DNA from: a virus
Direction: 5' to 3' (one strand)
Virus record (IMG/VR): IMGVR_UViG_3300028388_001808
Span: 29,734 to 93,733 of that record
DNA: 64,000 bases
Positions 47,835 to 55,809 of this stretch are shown here, piece after piece (the first letter of the stretch is position 1; each line of letters starts with the position of its first letter). Position numbers and translations under genes: made by a program. The notes under the pieces were generated by a model, which was not told the DNA's origin, searched no databases, and was given only the letters and a program-made list of their open reading frames with translations.

Positions 47835-48019
47835 TGATACTGGACTTGATTATGCTTTTGATGGCTGCTCTTTTGAACAGAGTAGTGTCCGTAAGACTAA
47901 GAATGATAGCAGAAGAGGAAGAAATTGGAAACGAGCAGTTGCTTCAATTCATAATTCTTATTACTGCTATCTACATCCCCATAAAAACGATAGTCATTTT
48001 AGTAACTTATTTTAATTAG
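47834..48019 (+). CDS. Small membrane protein, two helices
   Basis: A 61-residue protein with membrane segments at residues ~2-16 and ~40-58 separated by a charged loop (RMIAEEEEIGNEQ). Size and topology fit holins or envelope-modifying phage peptides. The GTG three bases upstream is not preferred. Confidence 0.5.
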   Translation: MILDLIMLLMAALLNRVVSVRLRMIAEEEEIGNEQLLQFIILITAIYIPIKTIVILVTYFN

Positions 48020-48025
48020 TAACGT

Positions 48026-48421
48026 ATGAAAAACAGATTTATCCTTTTACTGCTGTTTTTGTCGGCAGCTCTGTACTCGCAAGAGTACACTCCCAACTAC
48101 TGCGTACTGGAGAAAGAAAGCTTACTGGTCTATGATTCAGTATTTTTCTTCCATCCGGAAGATTTGAAGCACACACAAGACATAGGACAGTTTATGAAAA
48201 CGCACTACATCTTCTCTTGTGCAGAAGCTGTGCGGTGTTTCAACTGTCCGGTACTTGATAGAAGCGAAGAAAATTTCGAATTAAAGCGTGTTGCTTTAGT
48301 GTGGTTTGAAATGGATGGTGTCTATATAGCAAGGAATCTTTCAGATCGAGACATTGTACTAAACCTTTTAAATTTCACATTCAGAAAAAACAACACGCCA
48401 TGTCAACCGCAATCGCCTTAA
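48026..48421 (+). CDS. Small secreted protein
   Basis: A 131-residue protein with a Bacteroidetes signal peptide (ILLLLFLSAALYSQ) and a Cys pair (CFNC) in the mature part. It probably acts in the periplasm or on the cell surface, for example in superinfection exclusion. No family recognised. Confidence 0.6.
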   Translation: MKNRFILLLLFLSAALYSQEYTPNYCVLEKESLLVYDSVFFFHPEDLKHTQDIGQFMKTHYIFSCAEAVRCFNCPVLDRSEENFELKRVALVWFEMDGVYIARNLSDRDIVLNLLNFTFRKNNTPCQPQSP

Positions 48422-48513
48422 TTGCAGCAGTCTTCACCGCTGCTTTTTTCAATGACTACATCAAAACCAATCGTAATGAGAAAAAACGTCAGAAATACAG
48501 GAAGTATCAGTAA
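48400..48513 (+). CDS. Very small membrane peptide
   Basis: A 37-residue frame MSTAIALIAAVFTAAFFNDY, then basic residues to the end. One membrane helix with a positive tail, overlapping genes on both sides. Plausible as a small membrane peptide; confidence limited by length. Confidence 0.4.
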   Translation: MSTAIALIAAVFTAAFFNDYIKTNRNEKKRQKYRKYQ

Positions 48514-48781
48514 CTCTGATGCAGAGAAAAGAAGGCAAAACTGGCAAGAAGCGAATAAAAACACTGTACTTAATGTCGGGGATTACGTAAAAATCGGAAG
48601 ACCTTGCAAAGACTGTAGTGTAAAAGAGCATTTTTGGCTGGTTATCACCCAAACAAACCCATTTAAAGGAACGGTGGATAACGATCTGATCCACAATCTT
48701 GGGTTTAATGATGGACAGGAAATCGAATTTGAAAGATCAGAAATTCAAAGAAGAATAGAAAATGAAGAACTATTTAATTAA
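48476..48781 (+). CDS. DUF2314-like small protein
   Basis: A 101-residue protein from the ATG at 48476. VGDYVKIG, EHFWLVIT and GTVDNDLIHNL then GQEIEFERSEI follow the strand order of DUF2314/YegJ-type proteins. Function of that family is unknown. It overlaps the next gene by 20 bases. Confidence 0.5.
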   Translation: MRKNVRNTGSISNSDAEKRRQNWQEANKNTVLNVGDYVKIGRPCKDCSVKEHFWLVITQTNPFKGTVDNDLIHNLGFNDGQEIEFERSEIQRRIENEELFN

Positions 48782-48923
48782 ATACTACGAAAAAGACGAT
48801 AGTGATAAGTTCCGAAAGTCTGTTTTACGTTCATCTTATGATGAGCGTCGAGTAGAGCAGAACTACAAAAAAGAAAACCCAAAAGCTATCATCGAATACG
48901 TGGTTATAAATCAAACACAATGA
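48762..48923 (+). CDS. Very small hypothetical protein
   Basis: A 53-residue protein (MKNYLIKYYEKDDSDKFRKS ...), charged with a C-terminal strand (IIEYVVIN). It overlaps both neighbours by a few bases, as expected for real coupled small genes. Confidence 0.5.
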   Translation: MKNYLIKYYEKDDSDKFRKSVLRSSYDERRVEQNYKKENPKAIIEYVVINQTQ

Positions 48924-49075
48924 CAGCAGCAGACATTACCTGTATCCAAGACAGGATAAGACAGCTTTCCATTGAAGTAGCCTTACTTAAAAAAGAAGGC
49001 AAGAAAAACAACGACATCGTATATCAGAAATACGGTGTGATTAACAGACTGAAGTCCTGGCTTTCTAAAAAGTAA
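48920..49075 (+). CDS. Very small helical protein
   Basis: A 51-residue protein (MTAADITCIQDRIRQLSIEV ...) that looks like one long helical hairpin. It is coupled by ATGA to the gene before and lies 4 bases from the next. Function unknown. Confidence 0.5.
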   Translation: MTAADITCIQDRIRQLSIEVALLKKEGKKNNDIVYQKYGVINRLKSWLSKK

Positions 49076-49079
49076 AAAC

Positions 49080-49430
49080 ATGACAAGAACAAGAGAATCG
49101 ACACAACGTAAAATTTTCAACCTCCAGAATATTCTTGAAAGAGGATATACGGAGGTGAGAATGTTCTCCAAACAATTCCAGATACCGCTGACACACAGTA
49201 AGAAAAAGCTTCTGGAGGACAAGATCGAAACTTTATCGAAGCTTGGAATGAGATATCGCTATATCTCATCACCTCCTTATTCGAAAGTTGCGATGCAGCA
49301 GCAATTTCCAGATGCGGGAAAGCCGTACATCAATCCGTACAGGCAGAGAAAGAAGACACAGAAAAATCCAAACCATGTACCTAAATGCGACATCAGTGAT
49401 GAAGCTCTTGGGATTGTGGAGCAGGATTAA
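49080..49430 (+). CDS. Hypothetical protein
   Basis: A 116-residue protein with a basic N-terminal half (MTRTRESTQRKIFNLQNILE) and a Pro/Lys-rich C-terminus (NPYRQRKKTQKNPNHVPK). Nucleic-acid binding is suggested by charge only. Confidence 0.5.
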   Translation: MTRTRESTQRKIFNLQNILERGYTEVRMFSKQFQIPLTHSKKKLLEDKIETLSKLGMRYRYISSPPYSKVAMQQQFPDAGKPYINPYRQRKKTQKNPNHVPKCDISDEALGIVEQD

Positions 49431-49863
49431 GCCTAAAAGATACTGGTTAGATATAGTAGTAACTCAACAGTTCTTCAATGCTTACGCGTTGTGTGATGTT
49501 TCGCTGTACGACCAGTCTTCAGGCATGTATGCCTTTTACTACTCTGGAGTAATCGTAGATTTGCAAGTAGGTTATTTCGTATTAGATGACGATAAAGTAT
49601 ATTACGAAGACTTTGAAGATACGACAATAGCTGATATACGATACGAATGCGCTCCTTTGGATTCAGATAAATTTTTTGATAGTTTGGCATCAAAGTATTT
49701 TTTAGGTGTCGATCCTTGTGATTATAGCCTGGAAAGTGTAGCTTTGATGAAAAGTAAAGGAATCATAGAGGTTATAGGATCGAAGGATGCGAAAAACGCC
49801 TACTCCACTTGGAGTGCTACTATAGCTTCTCCTTTTGTAAAGGACGTAACTAAACCATACTAA
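49375..49863 (+). CDS. Hypothetical protein
   Basis: A 162-residue protein if started at the ATG at 49375; MKLLGLW at 49399 is also possible, and earlier starts would run through the previous gene. It has an acidic loop (FVLDDDKVYYEDFED) and aromatic strands. No domain recognised. Confidence 0.5.
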   Translation: MYLNATSVMKLLGLWSRIKPKRYWLDIVVTQQFFNAYALCDVSLYDQSSGMYAFYYSGVIVDLQVGYFVLDDDKVYYEDFEDTTIADIRYECAPLDSDKFFDSLASKYFLGVDPCDYSLESVALMKSKGIIEVIGSKDAKNAYSTWSATIASPFVKDVTKPY

Positions 49864-49864
49864 A

Positions 49865-50092
49865 ATGAGCGAATCTGCAAAATCTTTCGGAGTGATACCT
49901 GTAACGATAGCATCTACAATTGTAGTACTGGGTATTCCGCTGTGGTTGCTCCAACCGACACTTGAAAAGTTTCTTGACGGCTCTACATGGAAAATGATCG
50001 TAGTTGTAGTAGCCTGTGCTGTAGTAGGTTTCACAGCTATGTTCGGATCGGCTGGTCTGTATCATAGACTCGTCTATAGAAAAAAACGCTAA
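49865..50092 (+). CDS. Small membrane protein, two helices
   Basis: A 75-residue protein with membrane segments at ~9-28 and ~44-62 and a basic cytoplasmic end (YHRLVYRKKR). A terminator follows. Holin-like size and topology, but many other roles are possible. Confidence 0.55.
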   Translation: MSESAKSFGVIPVTIASTIVVLGIPLWLLQPTLEKFLDGSTWKMIVVVVACAVVGFTAMFGSAGLYHRLVYRKKR

Positions 50093-50121
50093 CGTGTAGT
50101 TTTTTTTCATACGATTGTTTA

Positions 50122-50154
50122 CAGGGAAGTCAGACATCTGGCTTCCCTTTTTTT
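50122..50154 (+). terminator. Intrinsic terminator
   Basis: GGGAAG-x-CAG/CTG-x-CTTCCC stem with a short loop, then T7. Confidence 0.88.
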
Positions 50155-50178
50155 ATTCACTAAACAACATAACACAAC

Positions 50179-50442
50179 ATGACAAACAAACACTATACTA
50201 GCTGGTCAAAAGAAGATGATAACACTCTTCGTGACTACATGAATACCTACGATATGTCAAAAGAAGAATGTGTCGTAGAAGCTGCTAACGAACTTGGCAG
50301 AACTACAAATGCGATAAGGTCACGTATCAGCGCATTGAGGAACCAGCACCATAAGGTCGAAGAACAACCCGTAAGTAAAACTCAGACAGTAAGACTTGAG
50401 CTTGATGATCTGAATATCACTATTCAAATTAAAAGAAAATGA
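50179..50442 (+). CDS. SANT/Myb-like DNA-binding protein
   Basis: An 87-residue protein. Residues 7-55 (TSWSKEDDNTLRDYMNT, then TTNAIRSRISAL) show the Trp-spaced three-helix pattern of SANT/Myb domains used by several phage regulators. The C-terminus is a beta tail (TVRLELDDLNITIQI). First gene of a short operon after a terminator, a likely early or middle regulator. Confidence 0.65.
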   Translation: MTNKHYTSWSKEDDNTLRDYMNTYDMSKEECVVEAANELGRTTNAIRSRISALRNQHHKVEEQPVSKTQTVRLELDDLNITIQIKRK

Positions 50443-50675
50443 CATTCAGTATCAGAGAATCCGACCAGGGACTGACTGCAAGTTGCAATGGAAAGGAGTA
50501 CAATAACAAACAGCTTATGGAAAAACTTTCCGAGACGACAGTACCTGTTTCTTTCATAAGAAATGGAAGAGTCCTTACCTTTTCTGAATGTGTAGAGTTG
50601 TATCTTCGTGTACAGAAAAGAATTTTTACACCGACTAAAACAGAAGAAAATGACATTCCAACAGAAACTGAGTAA
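50439..50675 (+). CDS. Small hypothetical protein
   Basis: A 78-residue protein, coupled by ATGA to the SANT gene and overlapping the MazG-like gene. Beta start (TFSIRESDQGLTASCNGKEY) and helical end. No family recognised. Confidence 0.5.
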   Translation: MTFSIRESDQGLTASCNGKEYNNKQLMEKLSETTVPVSFIRNGRVLTFSECVELYLRVQKRIFTPTKTEENDIPTETE

Positions 50676-51234
50676 GTTCTATGAATCTTGCCGGAAAAAC
50701 TGTAAACCTCTTCCATTTGATGAGCATCTTATGCACATGGAGCTTGGTGTTTCTTCAGAATTAGGGGAAGTCTCTGACCTATTCAAGAAAAAACTGGCAG
50801 GGAATAAACCTATTGATCCGGAAAGGCTGGAAGATGAATGGGCTGACGTCTTGTGGTATACCATACAGACGCATCCTAATGAAGATGACAGCTTTCTTCG
50901 ACGTGTAGCTGAAAACGTTGACATTGAATTAAACTTGAGGAAGAGTCAAATAGCCTCATCTCTTGTAGATGCAGACTATTATCTTAAGTACAAGCATATA
51001 TTCGATACATCGTACGAAAGACTTTGCTACACATTACGGTCGCCAGTAGACCTGAAAAATGGAGCTTACAACATTGATCTTATTTCATCCTGTGTGTCAT
51101 GGATCATGCTTGGATTCGCATTGAAGATCAATGTAGTCGGAGCTATGCGACGTAACATTGACAAACTCGCCAAGCGTTACAAGGACGGTTTTACCGACGA
51201 AGAGGCACTCAAAAAAAGAGATAAACATGAATAA
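50650..51234 (+). CDS. MazG-like nucleotide pyrophosphohydrolase
   Basis: A 194-residue protein from the ATG at 50650. VSSELGEVSDLFKKKL and LEDEWADVLWYTIQ give the E-x2-E ... E-x2-D metal site of the MazG/all-alpha NTP pyrophosphohydrolase fold. A second, weaker unit (DLISSCVSWIMLGFAL) may be the dimerisation half. Phage members clean nucleotides or lower alarmones. Confidence 0.72.
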   Translation: MTFQQKLSKFYESCRKNCKPLPFDEHLMHMELGVSSELGEVSDLFKKKLAGNKPIDPERLEDEWADVLWYTIQTHPNEDDSFLRRVAENVDIELNLRKSQIASSLVDADYYLKYKHIFDTSYERLCYTLRSPVDLKNGAYNIDLISSCVSWIMLGFALKINVVGAMRRNIDKLAKRYKDGFTDEEALKKRDKHE

Positions 51235-51299
51235 ATTCAGAGAAGCTGTTAGACAGGCGACTAGAAAGTAATTGACGAACTAGAAAAAATGGAAGGCAA

Positions 51300-51455
51300 A
51301 TGAAATGGACAATCGAATACAGACATGTAAACGGATACAAGATAAAGAGAAGAGTAGAAAAGGCCGCTTCGGCAGAAGAAGCAAAAGCCAAGTTTTTCGA
51401 GCTGCACAGTCCGGAATGGTACGTTATTACAGCAGTGTATCCGACAAATCTTTAA
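51300..51455 (+). CDS. Very small hypothetical protein
   Basis: A 51-residue protein (MKWTIEYRHVNGYKIKRRVE ...) with a strand-helix-strand pattern typical of small DUF proteins. It is the last plus-strand gene; the shared terminator follows after 23 bases. Just before it, a 14-codon frame at 51228 is too short to call. Confidence 0.5.
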   Translation: MKWTIEYRHVNGYKIKRRVEKAASAEEAKAKFFELHSPEWYVITAVYPTNL

Positions 51456-51478
51456 CACCAGGTGTTAAGAAAAAAAAT

Positions 51479-51516
51479 AAAAAAGGGGTAAGTCTTGCGG
51501 CTATACCCCTTTTTTT
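51479..51516. terminator. Bidirectional intrinsic terminator
   Basis: AAAAAAGGGGTA/TACCCCTTTTTT is a perfect stem with A-run and T-run on both sides. It terminates the plus-strand operon and the giant minus-strand genes that converge here. Confidence 0.9.
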
Positions 51517-51525
51517 CCTAACCGT

Positions 51526-54500
51526 TTATTCGCCAGCTTTCCACCAGGGTTGATTTTCAGCTTCTCTTTTCTCCTTTCTCTTCTTTGCGTTTTCTCTCTG
51601 TCTCTGGTTCTTCTGTTTTCTTTCCTCAGAGTAGAACATCTTATCCCATCTTGTAGTCTTAAACTGACGCTTGGTTATCTTATCATAACCTAAAGTAGGA
51701 TCAAGTTCCATTATACCTACAAATGCGTTAGGTATAAACGCATCTTCTACTGCATTTATAAATCCGTTCTCGCCAGCATTGTATCCTGTAGGTATGATAT
51801 GTTCCCCGTTCAGCATTTTCATGAAGTAATCCATGACTCTTGCTGTTCTTCCTATCATACTTGCTATTGGAAGTATATTAGATTGAAGTTCATTAAATCC
51901 CATAGGAGACGTGAACATCATAACATCTCCCATCATTCTCATAGTGTAGTTGGCCAGCAGGTTATGCGCTTTTCTTTTAGGATCGTCTCTCTCATCATCA
52001 TCATCCCAAAGAAACATTTTAGTCATAAGATAAGCAGTAAACATACTCATCAACATGACAAGCTCAGTAAGATTCGCTCTTAGATTAGCCGCATCTACCT
52101 CAGAAAATTTATCATCGAATTGGGTACTTTTCCCTGCCAGTTTACGAAGTAATTGTTTTGTCGTGAACATCAAATCCTCTCCAAAAGTACCTGCTTTTAC
52201 TCCGGTAAAAGCAGCAGCACCATAACCTAAAGCACCACCTACCACAGTACCTATTCCAGGTACAAGAATAGTACCCATAGAAGCTCCTGCTATAAGGCCG
52301 GATGCGGGAGTGTAGCTTCTGTATCTTCCTTTGGTAATGTGACCAAGTTCTATATCTTCCTGCTCTCCTCCAAACCTGGTATAGTATGCTCTGGGAAGCC
52401 AAGTTCTGAACATCGTAGCCATTCTACCTAATATAGAACGTTTAGCTTTCATACCACGTAGTGTATCATAGTCACCATGAGTAACTACGATAGCTTTATT
52501 GAGCTTTACTTTAAAGTTGTTGTAGTTTTCTCCGCGCATCAACACCCAATCTTCGTTGTGCTGCGTGGTGTTGAAATTGTCTTTCAATGTACCGTCTTCC
52601 TTCAAAGCATCCCACACAGACGATACTGTGCCATCTATGCCAGTTATTTTGGTGTCCATCAAAAGACCCATCATAATAGTAGACTGGTTAATAAATTCAC
52701 CTCTTGTTACAGGTTCATAAGGATTAAGAGGATCAAACTTTGAAGTGATTTTGGAAGACTGTCCAGCTTTTTGAAATTCATTTGTAGCGTCTTGAAGGAC
52801 TTTATACTTATCCATCAAGATTGTATTTTTTCTAGCTTCTTCTGTAGAAACCTTGCCAAAAGTCAAAGCTTTCATCATATTACCCAAGACAATTCTATAG
52901 GCTCTCCATATAGATTGCCAGGATACTACTCTACCATCAGAAGCTAATCCAAGATTAGCAACCGTACCAGCCATAATGTTCATTGGTACGGCAGGTAGAT
53001 TCCAACCCATACCTTTAAGACGAAGAGCGTGCAGAAGCAAGTCGATAGTACCAGAACCTGTTACATTCGACATTTGATCCTCTAGCATCGTCTCTAATTC
53101 TTCAACCTTATTTGGATCAGATTCATTATCAATAAGTTCCTGAATTTCTTTTGCCTTTTGCTTAGCTTCCTTCGACTTATAGATTCTCTTCTTTGTTTTA
53201 CCTTCATCAAAATTTGTATAATCTCCCAGAACAGCACGTTTGAACCAATCCTCAATCTGGAGGTTTGCCTGAGTCCTACGCATGGATTCTACGTTATCTA
53301 CAGTATTCTTACCTCTTCTTAGTACTGTAAATATTCCTGTTTGCTGATATGGTTTTTGTATATCCTTATAATGATCCTTCAGAATCTTCATTACTGGAAG
53401 TATCCTTTCTCTGTGCGCGTACTGTAACCCAAGAACAGCATACATTTGAAGTATCTTGGTTACGTCGAATGAATACTTCTTAGCTACTTGATCCTGTGCT
53501 AGTCTTTCATGTATCTGCCTTTGACTTAATGGTATTTTTTGTCCTCCATTTTGCTGCTCCCATCGAAGGTCCATTATCTTTTTGAGTTCTTCGACTTCTC
53601 TATCTCTATTACCCAAGAAAGCAGAATTGACAGACTGCTCCATTTCTCCGGTAATAGGATTATATTCAGGTTTAGGCGTATCTGCCCTGTCTTGTGTAAC
53701 TGTGTTACGAACAAAATCCATAAACTTCACACCAGAAGCACCTATAGTACCTAAAGCTTCCAGATAATTACCACCATCTGATATGAACCCTTCAAGAACA
53801 GATTTCTGGATAGCTATCAGCGAATTATTTCGCATATTTCTTTGTAAGTCAGGAGGAAGCGTACGGTTAACAGTCTCTATCGTGTCTATCATCGTTTTGT
53901 AGAAATCGTATAGAGGCTTGTTATTTTCTATCTTTTCAAAATTAGGATCGTACCAAATAGTTTTTTCTCCTGAAGGATGATCCTTCACTACATACATGCC
54001 ATTAACTACCCGAACATCAGCCTTAAACCTTCTAGGAATCGATACAGCGAATCTTTCATAGGCAGGTCGTATATACTCACCATTCGGCTGATATTTTCGA
54101 AGAGAGACGAAAGAATCCTGCTCTGGGATCAAAAATGGATTGTTTGCTAACTCCCAGAATTCAAGTTTCTGTCGCATTTCTACAGTCCAGTTTTGAAACG
54201 GTACTGGATTCTGTCTGGATGCAGGAGGTTGTGTAGAAATCTGCTCTATAACGATATCTCTGTGAATAAGGTATTGATTCAATTGCTTCCTTGACTTGTG
54301 AATAATATCGTCAAGTGCTTCTCTACTACCAAGATGACGAACTAATTCGTCTTCATGTGCCTGCATTTCAGCAGGCGCGTAAGACGGTCCTTTAGACAGG
54401 GACACGTACTTCCTGTCATTTACTATAGAGGCTATCCTATTAGGGTCTACCAGAATAAGATTTGACTTGTACCAACGATTTCTCTTTTTGTAGGCATCTT

Positions 54501-55809
54501 TGATAAGCTGTTTCCTTCTTGGACTTGTGGCAGCTTCTTCCATAGCCTCACGGAAGCCAGTAACAAGATATCGTTTAGCTGCTTCGAAGTTAGCTGAATA
54601 TCTGGTAATCAGATGTCCGGTTTCTCTCTCCTCTCCTTTTATTGGCCTGACGTACTTTTGCTTGAAGATGTCGAACTTTACCCCTATTCCACCTACGCCT
54701 ACTTCTCCCATCCTGCGTAGTTCGGCTTCAGCATCTTGTACCACAGTATTGATACGATCAATTAGTTCTTTTGCCTCTGACCATGCTTTTTCGTTCTCTT
54801 CGTGTATCAGTGATACCATGAGTTGAGCTAACTCAGGATTACCTGCGGTAGGATCAAGAAAGTTCGCAACCAGTGCATTTACATCAGGAGCGGCCTTTGT
54901 CAACTCTTCAAAGTTCAAAGGTTGAGCAAGAGGGTCACGTCCTCTTCTTTTTAATGTCTCTTGAATAAGTCTGTTGTTTCTAGCAACGTTAACCAAAACA
55001 TTCTGAAGCTTTGTCTTCAACTTACCATTAGATGCTAAAGCTTCCGCTGCTATGGCTTCAAAAGGCTTTCTGTAACTGTCTCTTAGACGTAACTGACCAG
55101 TTGCCCTGTTTACAATCTCGTTTTCTGTAAACAGGATGTGTCCTATTTCAGCAGCTTCTGCAAAGTTTCCAATATGACTATACAAGTCAATAAGGTCAGC
55201 AGCCTCTTTCAGATCACGTACCTCATTCGAGTTTACCAGCTTTCTAATCCTTTCCATATCTCTGGATGCGATAGAGTTGACATTACCAGAGAATATAGCT
55301 CTGAATAGAAACTCAGCAGGAGCGTTTTGTGTACCAGCATTAACAAGCTGATCTACTTCTTCCTGAGTCCTTTCTACCCTGTCAGTTAGATCGTGAATAC
55401 TTTTGTAATACGCTCTAATTTTTGGAAGATCGGCAGGATTCCCCTTTTGTTCCAATTGAGTCAGTGCGTCCTTTTGTTCAGCAATCCAACTATTCAGACG
55501 CTTTATATTGCGTTTCTTAATGCCTATGACAGCATCAAATCGCTTCTCGGTTATATCAGGACCAAAACCACCGCTATTAGTCGTAGCTGAACTGACAGGG
55601 GCAAAAAGCGAGTCCTGTGAATGAAAACTTGCTACAGATTGAATAGATGGTTCTCCATTACTATCAAGCTTGTATCTCGATTTATTCGACATAATGTCAA
55701 GATACTTACCCATAGCGTCATCGCCATAGATCACAGCAAGTTTAGCAAACAACACAGAAGGACTTCCATCAGGAGCGGTTACTTTTATCGAACATCCCAT
55801 TTTACTCAC
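51526..55809 (-). CDS. Giant virion-packaged protein (transcription module partner)
   Basis: A 1427-residue protein. Long charged helices fill the first 900 residues. Around 1010-1060 there is a hydrophobic, Gly-rich stretch (WNLPAVPMNIMAGTVANLGL), and near 1230 a second one (SGLIAGASMGTILVPGIGTV then GALGYGAAAF). Both fit segments that cross or perforate membranes during ejection. The C-terminus is basic. It overlaps the end of the DFDxD protein gene by 8 bases, as in crAss-like phages where giant proteins are packed in the capsid and ejected. No enzyme motif seen. Confidence 0.6.
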   Translation of the reverse strand: MSKMGCSIKVTAPDGSPSVLFAKLAVIYGDDAMGKYLDIMSNKSRYKLDSNGEPSIQSVASFHSQDSLFAPVSSATTNSGGFGPDITEKRFDAVIGIKKRNIKRLNSWIAEQKDALTQLEQKGNPADLPKIRAYYKSIHDLTDRVERTQEEVDQLVNAGTQNAPAEFLFRAIFSGNVNSIASRDMERIRKLVNSNEVRDLKEAADLIDLYSHIGNFAEAAEIGHILFTENEIVNRATGQLRLRDSYRKPFEAIAAEALASNGKLKTKLQNVLVNVARNNRLIQETLKRRGRDPLAQPLNFEELTKAAPDVNALVANFLDPTAGNPELAQLMVSLIHEENEKAWSEAKELIDRINTVVQDAEAELRRMGEVGVGGIGVKFDIFKQKYVRPIKGEERETGHLITRYSANFEAAKRYLVTGFREAMEEAATSPRRKQLIKDAYKKRNRWYKSNLILVDPNRIASIVNDRKYVSLSKGPSYAPAEMQAHEDELVRHLGSREALDDIIHKSRKQLNQYLIHRDIVIEQISTQPPASRQNPVPFQNWTVEMRQKLEFWELANNPFLIPEQDSFVSLRKYQPNGEYIRPAYERFAVSIPRRFKADVRVVNGMYVVKDHPSGEKTIWYDPNFEKIENNKPLYDFYKTMIDTIETVNRTLPPDLQRNMRNNSLIAIQKSVLEGFISDGGNYLEALGTIGASGVKFMDFVRNTVTQDRADTPKPEYNPITGEMEQSVNSAFLGNRDREVEELKKIMDLRWEQQNGGQKIPLSQRQIHERLAQDQVAKKYSFDVTKILQMYAVLGLQYAHRERILPVMKILKDHYKDIQKPYQQTGIFTVLRRGKNTVDNVESMRRTQANLQIEDWFKRAVLGDYTNFDEGKTKKRIYKSKEAKQKAKEIQELIDNESDPNKVEELETMLEDQMSNVTGSGTIDLLLHALRLKGMGWNLPAVPMNIMAGTVANLGLASDGRVVSWQSIWRAYRIVLGNMMKALTFGKVSTEEARKNTILMDKYKVLQDATNEFQKAGQSSKITSKFDPLNPYEPVTRGEFINQSTIMMGLLMDTKITGIDGTVSSVWDALKEDGTLKDNFNTTQHNEDWVLMRGENYNNFKVKLNKAIVVTHGDYDTLRGMKAKRSILGRMATMFRTWLPRAYYTRFGGEQEDIELGHITKGRYRSYTPASGLIAGASMGTILVPGIGTVVGGALGYGAAAFTGVKAGTFGEDLMFTTKQLLRKLAGKSTQFDDKFSEVDAANLRANLTELVMLMSMFTAYLMTKMFLWDDDDERDDPKRKAHNLLANYTMRMMGDVMMFTSPMGFNELQSNILPIASMIGRTARVMDYFMKMLNGEHIIPTGYNAGENGFINAVEDAFIPNAFVGIMELDPTLGYDKITKRQFKTTRWDKMFYSEERKQKNQRQRENAKKRKEKREAENQPWWKAGE

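Noticed and set aside
51228-51272. 14-codon frame after the MazG-like gene
   Set aside because: Too short to support; may be a remnant or a leader peptide.
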